From positions 1-64,000 of the forward strand of contig NZ_QOHG01000003.1 of the NCBI RefSeq assembly GCF_003319125.1: a stretch of 64,000 bases of DNA, written 5' to 3'. This document shows, piece by piece, positions 32,001 to 40,111 of the stretch (position 1 is its first letter; each line of letters opens with the position of its first letter). The notes under the pieces are model-generated. The model searched no databases and was not told where the DNA came from. It worked only from the letters and a program-made list of their open reading frames with translations. This stretch comes from Blastococcus sp. TF02A-26. GTDB lineage: Bacteria; Actinomycetota; Actinomycetes; Mycobacteriales; Geodermatophilaceae. A program made the position numbers and the translations under genes.

Positions 32001-34042
32001 GCCTCGCCGCGCCACACGGCGAGCACCGCGTCGGTGAAGCGCTCGGGGAGGCTGCCGGCGAACGGCAGCTCGCCGCCGGGCGCGCTGAGGCCGAAGTCGT
32101 AGATCCACGCCGGGGGAGCGCCGATCCGGTCGATCTCGTAGGGCCGCTCGTCGACGACGTCCACGCCCATGTGCTGCAGCACCGGCAGGACGTCGGAGAG
32201 CAGCAGCCGCTCGCCCACCCGGTAGACCGACAGCCGCGCCTCCCCGCCCTCCCGGGGACGGCGCAGCCGCAGGCCCAGCTCGCCCGGGCCCAGCGCGTCG
32301 AGCCGGGCCAGGTCGTCGACGGCGGTGGCCGCGGAGAAGTCCTCCTGGTAGCCGGCGGGGAAGGCGTCGGCCACGCGGGCCAGCAGCCGCTCGGCCTCGG
32401 CCCCGTGCCGGGCGTGCAGGGCGTCGGTGAGGTCGTCGGTCCAGCTGCGGGCGGCGGCGGCGAGCTCGTCCTGCAGCGCCGCGACGTCGACGTCGGGCAG
32501 CACCGGCCGCCGGCCGCGGGCCACCGGTGGACGGACGACGAAGTGCAGCCGCGCCAGCACCGACTCGGTGACCCGGGCGGTGTACTCGATGCTGCTGCCG
32601 CCCAGCCGCTCCAGCAGCAGCTGCTGCATGCGGGTGCGGACCTCGGTCGTGTACCGGTCCCGCGGGAGGTACACCAGCGCCGACCAGAAGCGGCTCTGCG
32701 GGTCGCGGCGCAGGAACAGCCGGGTCTGCCTGCGCTCCTGCAGCTGCAGCACCCCGAGCGCGACCGGCAGCAGCTCGTCGGCGTCCACCTGGAGCAGCTC
32801 GTCGCGGGGGTGGGCCTCCAGCAGGTCCACCAGCTCCTTGCCGGTGTGGCTGTCCTCCGTCACCCCGGTCCGGGCGACCACCTGGGCGACCCGGCGGCGC
32901 ACCACCGGCACGTCGCGGACGCTGCTGGCGGAGGCGGCGGTCGACCACAGCCCGGCGAGGCGGTGCTGGCGGACGGTGCCGTCGTCGCCGGGGAGCGTGA
33001 CGGTCACCAGGTCGAGCCAGGCGCGGCGGTGCACGGTGGCCCGCACGTCGGCCTTGCTCACGGTCAGCAGCGCGTCGTCGGAGCCGCGGGCCTCCGGCGG
33101 CGCGGAGCCGGCGGGCGGGTCGCTGCGCAGCATGCCCAGGCCCGTGCCGGCGACGGCGTGGGCGGTGCGGGCCCGGCCGGTGGGCGGCTCCACGTCGCGG
33201 GCACCGAGGAAGACGAAGTGGCCGTCGGCCAGCCACCGCAGCAGGGCGGCGGCCTCGGCCGGGTCCTGCGCGGGGTCGGCGTCCGCGTCGTCCTCGGGAC
33301 GGCCCTGCTCGACCGGCGGGAGCTGCTCGAGCCGGTCGGCCAGCGTCAGTGCGCGCTGCCGCATCCGGTCGGCGTCCTCGTCGACGGCGCGGACGTCGGC
33401 CAGGACGGTCCGCAGCCCGTCGACGAGGTCCTCGCGCGCCTCGTCGTCCAGCGGACCGTCGAGGACGACGGCCATCCACGACTCGGCCAGGGCGTCCGGG
33501 CCGCACTCGGCGGGGTCGGCGCTGTCGCAGAAGGCCCCGATCCGCCCGGTGAGGTCGCGGCGCACGACGAGCACGGGGTGGACGACGTGCTCGAGCCGGA
33601 AGCCCTGTCGGACGACCTCCGCGGTGACCGAGTCGACGAGGTAGGGCATGTCGTCGGTGACCACGAGGACGATGGAGCGGCCGACCCTCGAGCTGCCAGG
33701 GCCGCCCCGCTCCCGCCGGGTGACCTCGACGGTCGCCGAGCCCGGCGGCCGCACGGCGGCGACCCGCAGGTGCTCCAGGGCCAGCGCGGCGAGCTCGGCC
33801 GGGTGCTGCCGGACGACCTCGGCCGCCGGCTCGCTCCAGTAGTAGCGCCGGAAGAGCCCCGGCAGGTCCGCGGCGGTGCAGCCGGCCGGCAGCTCCGGTT
33901 CCGCGGTCGGGGTCTGCCGGGCGGCCGCCTCGAGGAGACGGCGCTTCTCGTCCCGGGCGGCCTCGAGGGCGGCCAGCTCGGTGGGGGCGGGGGAGTCGGG
34001 CTGGTGGTCGGCCTCGGCGACGCTGCCGGTGGTGCGGGCCAT
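29090..34042 (-). CDS. gdh: NAD-dependent glutamate dehydrogenase, large (180-kDa) type
   Basis: A 1650-residue GDH2/GdhB-type enzyme converting glutamate to 2-oxoglutarate and ammonium with NAD, a catabolic carbon/nitrogen link. The long N-terminal regulatory half includes ACT-like stretches (VLVVTDDMPYLVDSVTAEVV). The catalytic part has RFGAVARGGLRWSDRHEDLR, VKNTVIVPTGAKGGFV (catalytic Lys) and VGVGDMSGDVFGNGML (nucleotide-binding). VGEGGNLGLTQRGRVEYAL follows, then a helical C-terminal region. Length and order match the Streptomyces/Mycobacterium enzyme. It stands alone on its strand. A 1802-codon open frame on the other strand is an antisense by-product of GC-rich codons. Confidence 0.95.
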   Translation of the reverse strand: MARTTGSVAEADHQPDSPAPTELAALEAARDEKRRLLEAAARQTPTAEPELPAGCTAADLPGLFRRYYWSEPAAEVVRQHPAELAALALEHLRVAAVRPPGSATVEVTRRERGGPGSSRVGRSIVLVVTDDMPYLVDSVTAEVVRQGFRLEHVVHPVLVVRRDLTGRIGAFCDSADPAECGPDALAESWMAVVLDGPLDDEAREDLVDGLRTVLADVRAVDEDADRMRQRALTLADRLEQLPPVEQGRPEDDADADPAQDPAEAAALLRWLADGHFVFLGARDVEPPTGRARTAHAVAGTGLGMLRSDPPAGSAPPEARGSDDALLTVSKADVRATVHRRAWLDLVTVTLPGDDGTVRQHRLAGLWSTAASASSVRDVPVVRRRVAQVVARTGVTEDSHTGKELVDLLEAHPRDELLQVDADELLPVALGVLQLQERRQTRLFLRRDPQSRFWSALVYLPRDRYTTEVRTRMQQLLLERLGGSSIEYTARVTESVLARLHFVVRPPVARGRRPVLPDVDVAALQDELAAAARSWTDDLTDALHARHGAEAERLLARVADAFPAGYQEDFSAATAVDDLARLDALGPGELGLRLRRPREGGEARLSVYRVGERLLLSDVLPVLQHMGVDVVDERPYEIDRIGAPPAWIYDFGLSAPGGELPFAGSLPERFTDAVLAVWRGEAEDDGLGALVLLAGLNWRQVTVVRAYVQWLRQAGLPFGQAYVESTLAAHPDVVARLVALFEARFSPGRGAGRAERQEALADSLRTSIGAVESLDADRVLTALLAAVLATQRTTYYAVSSPGTPLALKLHPAQVPDVPQPRPEREVWVSSPRVMGVHLRFGAVARGGLRWSDRHEDLRTEILGLVKAQMVKNTVIVPTGAKGGFVVRQPPADPSRDAQLAEGQACYRLFIGALLSITDNRATEDGVAPGALVPPERVVRHDGDDSYLVVAADKGTATFSDLANSVALERGFWLGDAFASGGSVGYDHKAMGITARGAWESVTRHFRELGVDVQSQEFTVVGVGDMSGDVFGNGMLLSEHIRLVAAFDHRHVFVDPTPDAATSFAERRRLFELPRSSWADYDPSLISAGGGVWPRTAKAIPVSEPMRAALGLPEEVDSLSPVELIRAVLLAPVDLLFNGGIGTYVKASTESDLDVGDKANDAVRVDGRELRVRVVGEGGNLGLTQRGRVEYALTGGRVNTDAIDNSAGVDTSDHEVNIKIALNGVPGLGAADRAALLQEMTDEVAVAVLTDNHAQNATLAGDAAAARSLLDAGQRFIRALERSGRLVREVEALPDDRALAERRRDGQALTGPELSVLLAYAKLEAGDAVLASDLPDDPALATLLTGYFPTALRDRYPDAVAGHPLRREIVATALTNRAVNVAGVTGLFRLAEETGVGLAGVVRAHAVARAVFEIDRQWDATRPLDNRVPAATQIELRTEATRLAERATRWLLRLPELAGDRPVPIDEVVARFAAPVAAVRAGLPGWLLGAEAAAYAERTERLRADGVPAEPAAEAAAASLLDAALDLAVVAERTGASVELAGRVQQCLAERLGLVALRDLVIALPRDRRWPSLARATLRDDLAAEQAALTAQVVEGAPAGADADRLVAGWIGSWDASQRRAAAQLADLSAGDRQELAELLVAVRTLRGLRRR

Positions 34043-34100
34043 GGAGCGACGCTAGCCCTGTCCCGAGCCGCCGGCCCGGCGACACGTGAGGGACTGGAAC

Positions 34101-34157
34101 GGCCCCGCCGCAGGGGCCCGCTGCGAGCGTGCGAGCGGTGGGGGGGCGGCGGGGTCC
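34101..34157 (-). terminator. nested-hairpin terminator, copy 2 of a repeated type
   Basis: Read on the minus strand it begins 4 bp after the holin-like gene's stop with GGACCCCGCCGCC. It continues CCACCGCTCGC...GCTCGC and closes with GGGCCCCTGCGGCGGGGCC. The copy at 5153-5207 has the same order of blocks. Outer stem 34101-34111 with 34147-34157. Confidence 0.6.
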
Positions 34158-34161
34158 TTCT

Positions 34162-34539
34162 TCAGTCGCGGTCGAGGAGCTGGTCGGCCAGCCAACCGCC
34201 GACGGCGAGCAGGAGGCCGCCGAGCACCGCGCTGCCGAAGCCGTCCACCGTCAGCCGGTCGGTGAGCGCGGCGGTGATCCCGAGCAGCGCCGCGTTGATG
34301 ACCAGCAGGAACAGCCCCAGGGTCAGGATCACGAACGGCAGCGAGAACAACCGCAGGATCGGCCCGACGATCGCGTTCACCACCGCGAAGATCAGCGCGA
34401 TCCAGAGCCAGGTGCCGAACTCGCCCAGGGGACCGTCGGGGTTGGCGACGACGTCGACGCCGTCGAGCAGGTAGGCGACGCCGTAGAAGACGCCGGCCAT
34501 GAGCACGACCTTGAGCGCGAACTTGATCACGGCGCGCAC
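34162..34539 (-). CDS. phage holin superfamily IV-like membrane protein
   Basis: A 125-residue protein with four hydrophobic helices: IKFALKVVLMAGVFYGVAYL, LWIALIFAVVNAIVGPILRL, PFVILTLGLFLLVINAALLG, VLGGLLLAVGGWLADQL. The N-A-I-V-G-P-I-L-R/L-F-S-L-P-x-x-I-L-T-L-G pattern is typical of the mycobacterial four-helix holin superfamily, chromosomal membrane proteins of unclear role rather than phage genes. GTG 34539 or 34530 are the plausible starts; neither has a clear ribosome-binding site. A shared-type terminator follows. Confidence 0.82.
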   Translation of the reverse strand: MRAVIKFALKVVLMAGVFYGVAYLLDGVDVVANPDGPLGEFGTWLWIALIFAVVNAIVGPILRLFSLPFVILTLGLFLLVINAALLGITAALTDRLTVDGFGSAVLGGLLLAVGGWLADQLLDRD

Positions 34540-34701
34540 GCTAGCGGGGTCCGCGACGCCGCACGGCCCGTAGGGGCCTCTACGACTCTCTACCGTTTCC
34601 ACCAGACGGGCGTAGACGCCCCTCGAGACCCGCCCGCCCCGTGCGACACGCGCCAGGTCGTTCTACGGATGTCTACGGCCGCCGCTAGAGAGAGCCATAC
34701 G

Positions 34702-35898
34702 GTGGTCGACGTGGACCCCGTGCGGAACCCCTACGCCCCCGGCGCCGGGCAGCGCCCGCCCGAGCTGGCCGGTCGCGACGACGAGCTGTCGGCGTTCGAC
34801 GTCGTCCTCGAGCGGATCGCCCGGGGACGTCCGGAGCGGTCGCTGGTGCTCACCGGCCTGCGCGGAGTCGGCAAGACCGTGCTGCTCAACCAGCTGCGCT
34901 CGGCGGCGATCGGCCGAGGGTGGGGGACCGGCAAGATCGAGGCGCGGCCGGACCAGTCGCTGCGCCGGCCGGTCTCCTCGGCGCTGCACATGGCGCTGCG
35001 CGAGCTCCGCCACCCCGACCAGGAGTCCATGGACGCCGTCCTCGGGACGGTGAAGGCCTTCGCCCAGCGGGCGGTCGGCGCCGACGCCAAGGTGCGCGAC
35101 CGCTGGCAGCCGGGGATCGACGTCCCGGCGGCGAGCGGGCGGGCCGACTCCGGGGACATCGAGATCGACCTGGTGGAGCTGCTCAGCGACGCCGCGGGCC
35201 TGGCCGCGGACGTGGGCAAGGGCATCGCCCTGTTCATCGACGAGATGCAGGACGTGCAGGCGCCCGACGTCTCGGCGATCTGCGCCGCCTGCCACGAGCT
35301 CAGCCAGCAGGGTGCGCCGCTGATCGTCGTCGGTGCCGGGCTGCCCCACCTGCCGGCCGTCCTCAGCGCCTCGAAGAGCTACTCCGAGCGGCTGTTCCGG
35401 TACCTGCGCATCGACCGGCTGGACCGGGCGGCCGCCGACCGGGCGCTGCTCGCCCCGGCCGAGCGCGAGGAGGTCACGTTCGAGACCGACGCGCTCGACG
35501 CCCTCTACGCCGCCGCCGACGGGTACCCCTACTTCGTGCAGGCCTACGGCAAGGTCACCTGGGACGTCGCGGCCGGCTCGCCCATCACCGCCGCCGACGT
35601 CGCCATGGCCGGACCGGTCGCCGAGGCCGAGCTCGCCGTCGGCTTCTTCGGCTCCCGCTACGACCGGGCGACCCCCGCCGAGCGCGAGTACATGCACGCG
35701 ATGGCCGAGCTGGGCGGGCCGCAGGGCGCCGCGGTGGCCACCTCCGAGGTCGCCGTCTCCCTCGGCCGCAAGCCCGCCTCGCTCTCCCCGGCGCGCGACT
35801 CGCTCATCAAGAAGGGGCTGGTCTACTCCGCCGAGCGGGGCCAGATCGCCTTCACGGTGCCGCACTTCGGGCGGTACCTGCTCCGGCAGCCCGACTAG
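34702..35898 (+). CDS. AAA-family ATPase with Orc1/Cdc6-like layout
   Basis: A 398-residue ATPase: RNPYAPGAGQRPPELAGRDD (an N-terminal pattern of ORC/Cdc6-type AAA proteins), Walker A LTGLRGVGKTVLLNQL, Walker B GIALFIDEMQDV and sensor LIVVGAGLP. A C-terminal winged-helix region is SLGRKPASLSPARDSLIKKG, LVYSAERGQIAFTVPHFGRY. The closest known pattern is the archaeal-type ATPase often annotated only as AAA family protein. GTG 34702 is preceded by AGAGAGAG; an in-frame ATG at 34669 is possible. The upstream region (34540-34690) is rich in TCTAC/CTAGAG blocks and may hold divergent promoters. Confidence 0.82.
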   Translation: MVDVDPVRNPYAPGAGQRPPELAGRDDELSAFDVVLERIARGRPERSLVLTGLRGVGKTVLLNQLRSAAIGRGWGTGKIEARPDQSLRRPVSSALHMALRELRHPDQESMDAVLGTVKAFAQRAVGADAKVRDRWQPGIDVPAASGRADSGDIEIDLVELLSDAAGLAADVGKGIALFIDEMQDVQAPDVSAICAACHELSQQGAPLIVVGAGLPHLPAVLSASKSYSERLFRYLRIDRLDRAAADRALLAPAEREEVTFETDALDALYAAADGYPYFVQAYGKVTWDVAAGSPITAADVAMAGPVAEAELAVGFFGSRYDRATPAEREYMHAMAELGGPQGAAVATSEVAVSLGRKPASLSPARDSLIKKGLVYSAERGQIAFTVPHFGRYLLRQPD

Positions 35899-35937
35899 CG
35901 GGGTTGGCGCGACCCGCGCCGGGGCAGGGTGCGCCCC

Positions 35938-36687
35938 GTGCCGGAGTGGATCGACGCGGGGCTGTGGGGCCTGCTGGGTGGGGCGGCCCTGGTACTGGGC
36001 GCCGCGGTCGCCTGGTTCGTGCGCGTGCCCCGGGCGGTGATCGCCTCGGTGATGGCGTTCGGGTCCGGCGTCCTCATCTCGGCGGTCGCGTTCGACCTCG
36101 TGGCCGAGGCGGCCGACACCGGCGGGCTCGGGCCGACGGCGATCGGCTTCCTCGGCGGGGCGGTGGCCTACCTCGCCGCCAACGCCGTCCTGGCACGCCG
36201 GGGCGCCCGGCACCGCAAGCGCTCCGGCGACCAGCAGCCGTCGGAGGAGGAGCAGTCGGGCAGCGGCGCCGCGATCGCGGTCGGCGCCCTGCTGGACGGC
36301 GTCCCGGAGAGCGTCGTGCTGGGCCTGGGGCTGCTCAGCGGTGGGGGAGTGAGCGTCTCGGTGCTCGCGGCGGTCTTCATCTCCAACGTGCCCGAGGGCC
36401 TGTCCAGCGCTGCCGGGATGAAGCGCAGCGGCCGCTCGGCCCGGTACGTCTTCGGGATCTGGGGCGGGATCGCACTGGTCAGCGCCCTGGCCGCGCTCGT
36501 CGGCTACCTCGCGCTGGGGAACGCCGCACCGGAGCTCGTCGCCGTCATCACCGCCGTCGCCGCGGGCGCGATCCTCACCATGGTCGCGGACACGATGATC
36601 CCCGAGGCCTTCGAGGAGACCCGGACCTGGACCGGGCTGATCACGACCGTGGGCTTCCTGGTCGCCTTCGCGATCGAGCGGGCCTGA
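35938..36687 (+). CDS. ZIP-family metal transporter
   Basis: A 249-residue membrane protein with about seven or eight helices. The paired core motifs VGALLDGVPESVVLGLGLLS and VFISNVPEGLSSAAGMKRSG correspond to ZIP helices 4 and 5, where metal is bound. A charged, variable loop (HRKRSGDQQPSEEEQSGS) precedes helix 4. The first motif has Asp where many ZIPs have His, as in other actinobacterial members. It probably imports Zn or another divalent metal, but direction and ion are not shown. GTG 35938 begins PEWIDAGLWGLL. Confidence 0.8.
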   Translation: MPEWIDAGLWGLLGGAALVLGAAVAWFVRVPRAVIASVMAFGSGVLISAVAFDLVAEAADTGGLGPTAIGFLGGAVAYLAANAVLARRGARHRKRSGDQQPSEEEQSGSGAAIAVGALLDGVPESVVLGLGLLSGGGVSVSVLAAVFISNVPEGLSSAAGMKRSGRSARYVFGIWGGIALVSALAALVGYLALGNAAPELVAVITAVAAGAILTMVADTMIPEAFEETRTWTGLITTVGFLVAFAIERA

Positions 36688-36696
36688 CCGGCGTCG

Positions 36697-38400
36697 TCAG
36701 CGCGCAGCGGCCCGGGTCCGCAGGCCGAGGACGGCGACGTCGTCCTCCGCGCCGTCGGCGAGCATGACGCCCAGGAGCCGGTCGCAGAGCTCCTCCAGGG
36801 GCCGGTCGCCGAACCGGGCGAGCAGCTCGCGCACCTGCTCCCGGCCGTCGTCGAGGGGGATCCCGCGCCGCTCGAACAGCCCGTCGGTGAACAGCAGCAC
36901 GGTCGCGTCGTCGGGGAGATCGGTGGCGCCGTCGGCCCGGGGACCCCGCCAGCCGATGCCCAGGGGCGGACCGATCGGGGCGGTCAGGTCGACGACCGCG
37001 CCGTCGGCGGTGAGCATCAGCGGCTCGGGGTGGCCGGCCGAGGACCAGCGCAGCGTCCGGCCACCGGCGCCGTCGTGTTCCACCCGGCACACCAGCGCGG
37101 TGGCCATGGTGGGCACGGCCAGCCCGACCAGGGCGTGGTCGACCCGGCGGAGCACCCCGGCCGGTTCCTCGAGCCGGTCGAAGGCGATGCCGCGGACCAG
37201 GGTCTTGACCTGTCCCATGGCCGCGGCGGCCTCGATGTCGTGGCCCATCACGTCGCCGATGACCAGGACCATGTCGCCGTCGGGCTGGAGGATGCTGTCG
37301 TACCAGTCGCCGCCGATCGAGACCCCGCGCGTGGCCGCCCGGTAGCGGACGGCGGTCTCCAGGTGCGGCAGCTGCACGGGCGGGGAGAGCAGGGAGCGCT
37401 GCAGCCGCTCGGCGACCTGCTGGTTGGCCGCGGCGAGCCGGGCGTTGTCCAGCGCCAGCGCCGCCCGTCGGGAGGCCACCTCGGCGGTGCGCAGTTCGAC
37501 GTCGGTGTGCGGGCCCCGGTCGGCACCGTTGACGAGGGTGATGGCCCCGAACTGCTCGCCCCGGGCCAGCAGCGGGAAGGTGGCCACGGCCGACGGCCGG
37601 AGCGGCGCGAGGGCCTCGCGGGCGGCGTCGTTGGACACCATCTGCTCGACGTGCGCGCTGGTGAGCTGCGGGATGACGACGGGCCGGCCGCTGCGCAACG
37701 CCGTCGGCACGGGGGCCGAGGGCAGGTTGGTGCCGACCCGCGCGTCGGCGTACCGGTTCATCGCCTCGACCATCGCCGGATCGCTGTGCGCGCGGCCGAC
37801 GTCGCGGCGGGTGCCGTCGGGGTCGACCACGCTGACCAGGCACCAGTCGGCCAGCAGCGGGACGACGAGGCGGGCGAACCGGCTGACGGCCTCGTCGGTG
37901 TCGAGGGTCGAGGTCATCGCCTGGCTGATGTCGCCGAGCAGCATGAGGTGCCGGCCGGCCAGCTCGGCGGCGGCGGCCGCGTCGGCGGCGCGCAGCGCGG
38001 CCTCCTCGCGGGCGGCGACGGCGGCGGTCCGCTCCTCCTCCGCGCGCCGGCGGGCGGTGACGTCGTCGTAGGTGACGACGAGGCCGGCGTCGGTGAGGAA
38101 CGCGTCGGCCTGGAACCACTTCTCCAGGGGCCCGAACCAGGCCTCGGTGCGGCCGGACCGGCCGGTGAGGCGGACCGAGGTGTAGAGCTGCTGGAAGGGG
38201 CCGCCCACGGCCTCGGGGAACTCGTCCCAGATCCCCCTGCCCACGAGGTCACCGACCGTGCGGCCGAGGACCGCGGCGCCGGCCGGGTTGACGTAGCTGA
38301 AGCGCCAGTCCCCGTCGAGGACGAACATCGGCCGGTCCATGCCCTCGACGGCCTGCGCCAGCAGGTCGCCCGGGGGCGGGTCCGCCCGATCGGTGATCAT
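36697..38400 (-). CDS. PAS-GAF-SpoIIE PP2C phosphatase
   Basis: A 567-residue signalling phosphatase. PAS domain about 10-120 (MFVLDGDWRFSYVNPAGAAV), Ala-rich coiled coil about 130-175, GAF domain about 180-320, SpoIIE phosphatase about 335-560. The metal-binding motifs are GGDWYDSILQPDGD, VIGDVMGHDIEAAAAMG and AEDDVAVLGLR. It resembles the protein at 23737-26343 but is shorter. Its divergent neighbour is an RsbW-type kinase, so both likely belong to a partner-switching circuit controlling a stress sigma factor. Start is ATG 38400 or 38418; the first has a slightly better upstream sequence. Confidence 0.85.
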   Translation of the reverse strand: MITDRADPPPGDLLAQAVEGMDRPMFVLDGDWRFSYVNPAGAAVLGRTVGDLVGRGIWDEFPEAVGGPFQQLYTSVRLTGRSGRTEAWFGPLEKWFQADAFLTDAGLVVTYDDVTARRRAEEERTAAVAAREEAALRAADAAAAAELAGRHLMLLGDISQAMTSTLDTDEAVSRFARLVVPLLADWCLVSVVDPDGTRRDVGRAHSDPAMVEAMNRYADARVGTNLPSAPVPTALRSGRPVVIPQLTSAHVEQMVSNDAAREALAPLRPSAVATFPLLARGEQFGAITLVNGADRGPHTDVELRTAEVASRRAALALDNARLAAANQQVAERLQRSLLSPPVQLPHLETAVRYRAATRGVSIGGDWYDSILQPDGDMVLVIGDVMGHDIEAAAAMGQVKTLVRGIAFDRLEEPAGVLRRVDHALVGLAVPTMATALVCRVEHDGAGGRTLRWSSAGHPEPLMLTADGAVVDLTAPIGPPLGIGWRGPRADGATDLPDDATVLLFTDGLFERRGIPLDDGREQVRELLARFGDRPLEELCDRLLGVMLADGAEDDVAVLGLRTRAAAR

Positions 38401-38540
38401 GAGCTCACTCTGCCTCATGAGGCCCGCGGGACGTCCTGGTCCGCGGTCGGGACCACCCCGACGGGCATCACACGGTTGAGCGCGCGTGCCCCTGGGAACC
38501 CCGGATGCATCCGAGAAACGGACACCGACGGGGGAGAGAC

Positions 38541-38999
38541 ATGAGTCGACTGGCATGGCCCCTGCGGCCGCTGCCGGACGGCCGGGGCGAGATGTGGCGC
38601 TGGGACCTGGGGTCCCTCGCCGAGCTGCCGGCGGTCCGAGCCGCCCTGCGCGCCCGCCTGGACGAGGTCGGCTTCCCCCGGGACCCCGACGACCCGGTGG
38701 CCGACCAGATGATCCTGGCCTTCGACGAGCTGGCGTCCAACGCGCTGCGCCACGGCGACCGGCCCGTGGTCGCCACGGTGGTCGCGGGCAGCGGCGGCTG
38801 GATCCTCGACATCAGCGACCGGGCGCGCGATTCCATGCCGGCGCCGGCGGTGGGCCGCGACCCGAGCCAGGGTGGGATGGGGCTGTACCTGGTCGCGCGG
38901 CTGGCCGTCGCCCACGGCTGGTACGTCGACGACGTCTGCAAGCACGTGTGGGCCTGCCTGCCGACCACGGTCGAGGACCGCGAGCCCGTCTACAGCTGA
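38541..38999 (+). CDS. RsbW-like ATP-binding anti-sigma kinase
   Basis: A 152-residue GHKL-fold protein. The N box is MILAFDELASNALRHGDRPV, the G1 box ILDISDRARD and the G2 region QGGMGLYLVARLAVAHGW. It matches HATPase_c_2 serine kinases/anti-sigma factors that pair with SpoIIE-type phosphatases. GGGGGAGAG stands 4-5 bp before the ATG. It is divergent from the PAS-GAF-SpoIIE phosphatase, so promoters of both lie in 38401-38540. A GGTTG/GGGAA pair there (near 38472-38497) vaguely resembles a SigB-type promoter. Sigma or antagonist partner not in the window. Confidence 0.85.
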   Translation: MSRLAWPLRPLPDGRGEMWRWDLGSLAELPAVRAALRARLDEVGFPRDPDDPVADQMILAFDELASNALRHGDRPVVATVVAGSGGWILDISDRARDSMPAPAVGRDPSQGGMGLYLVARLAVAHGWYVDDVCKHVWACLPTTVEDREPVYS

Positions 39000-39121
39000 G
39001 GCCGGTTGCCGGGCCGAGTGGGGCCCGGAGGGCTCCGCGCAGGGACGGCAGGTGGGGCTCAGCGCCCCCTGGGGACGGCACCTGGCCGCGGTGACGTCCG
39101 GAGGACGACGAAGCGATTGCG

Positions 39122-39162
39122 CCCGGGGCGGCGGGGCACGGGTGGCCCGGCGCCGCCCCGGG
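39122..39162 (-). terminator. terminator closing the cheB operon
   Basis: An 11-bp perfect stem (39122-39132 with 39152-39162) in the 219-bp gap between the converging RsbW-like and 167-aa genes. It may act in both directions. Confidence 0.55.
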
Positions 39163-39218
39163 GCAGCTCGTCGGCACGGCGGGGGTCACCCGCGTGCGCG
39201 ATGGGTGGTGCGGACTGC

Positions 39219-39722
39219 TCAGGCCGCCCCGGAGGGGACGACCAGCGAGAGGTTGCCCTTGCCGTAGCCGGGGACCTCGACCTGCAGGTCGAGCCGGTTG
39301 AAGGCGGCGAGCATGCCGGCGATGTCGCCGTCGATGTCGTCACCGGGGGCGATGAGCTTGTGCAGCTTCGAGTGCGGCGCACCCGGCACGTTGAACAGGG
39401 CCGAGAGCACGTTGGTGACCTCGTAGAGCGCCTCGGTCAGCATCGACGTCAGCTCGCCGTCCTCCTCCACGGCGTCCTGGCAGCCGCCGGGGGGCAGCAG
39501 GGCCAGGGCACCGCCGGTGTAGGCCGACAGCGCGAGGTCCATCACGCACAGGGCGTTGACGTTCATCTGCGGGTCGACGTAGACGGCGACCGACACCGGT
39601 GAGCGCTCGGTCGGGGTGACCGGGGCGCCGGGGGCGACGGCCACCGGCTTCCCGACCAGGCCCGAGAGCATGTCCTTGACGTCCTTGATCTCGGGCAGGA
39701 CGACGGTCAGGGGGGCGGTCAC
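39219..39722 (-). CDS. 167-aa protein of the cheB operon, unrecognised
   Basis: A soluble alpha/beta protein: LPEIKDVKDMLSGLVGKPVA, VAVYVDPQMNVNALCVMDLA, LTEALYEVTNVLSALFNVPG, HSKLHKLIAPGDDIDGDIAG. I do not recognise a named family. The T-E-A-L-Y-E-V-T-N-V segment recalls the E-x-x-N helix of CheC/CheX phosphatases, so it could be a diverged relative. It is the last gene of the operon, its GTG overlapping the cheY stop in GTGA, which argues for a role in chemotaxis signalling and dosage coupling to CheY. Confidence 0.75.
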   Translation of the reverse strand: MTAPLTVVLPEIKDVKDMLSGLVGKPVAVAPGAPVTPTERSPVSVAVYVDPQMNVNALCVMDLALSAYTGGALALLPPGGCQDAVEEDGELTSMLTEALYEVTNVLSALFNVPGAPHSKLHKLIAPGDDIDGDIAGMLAAFNRLDLQVEVPGYGKGNLSLVVPSGAA

Positions 39723-40081
39723 GCGATCACTCCGCTCAGCTGGTCGGCGAAGGTCTCCTCGTTGAACGGCTTCGCGATGAGGAACAGGGCGCCGGCGCTG
39801 GCCGCCTTGTCCCGCATCTCCGCCGAGCCCTCGGAGGTCACGAAGCCGAAGGGGACGGTGCTGCCGGAGTTGCGCAGCGCCTCCAGGCACTCGATGCCCG
39901 TCATGTTCGGCATGTTCCAGTCGGACAGGACCAGGTCGGGGGACTCCGACTTGACCTTGTCGTAGGCGTCGCGGCCGTCCTCGGCCTCGACGATGTCGTG
40001 GCCGTCGAAACCGGCCTGACGCAGGGTGCGGATGACGATCTGCCGCATGACACGGCTGTCGTCGGCGATCAGGATCTTCAC
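39719..40081 (-). CDS. cheY: CheY-type response regulator (1)
   Basis: A 120-residue single receiver domain with the acidic pocket D7-D8, phosphoacceptor D54 in VLSDWNMPNMTG, Thr/Ser in FGFVTSEGS and Lys in IAKPFNE. It is phosphorylated by CheA and would bind the flagellar switch or another target. The SDWNMP wording is typical of dedicated CheY proteins. It follows cheX by 30 bp and overlaps the next gene by 4 bp. Confidence 0.92.
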   Translation of the reverse strand: MKILIADDSRVMRQIVIRTLRQAGFDGHDIVEAEDGRDAYDKVKSESPDLVLSDWNMPNMTGIECLEALRNSGSTVPFGFVTSEGSAEMRDKAASAGALFLIAKPFNEETFADQLSGVIA

Positions 40082-40111
40082 GGGGTCACTCCGTTCTCGT
40101 GCGTGGGTTGG

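Noticed and set aside
29066-34474. A plus-strand open frame of 1802 codons
   Set aside because: It runs antisense to NAD-glutamate dehydrogenase, is Gly/Arg/Val/Pro-rich with no family pattern, and is expected when GC-rich codons leave the opposite strand open.
34162-34539. Phage origin of the holin-like gene
   Set aside because: No phage genes nearby; this superfamily is common as ordinary chromosomal membrane proteins in actinobacteria.
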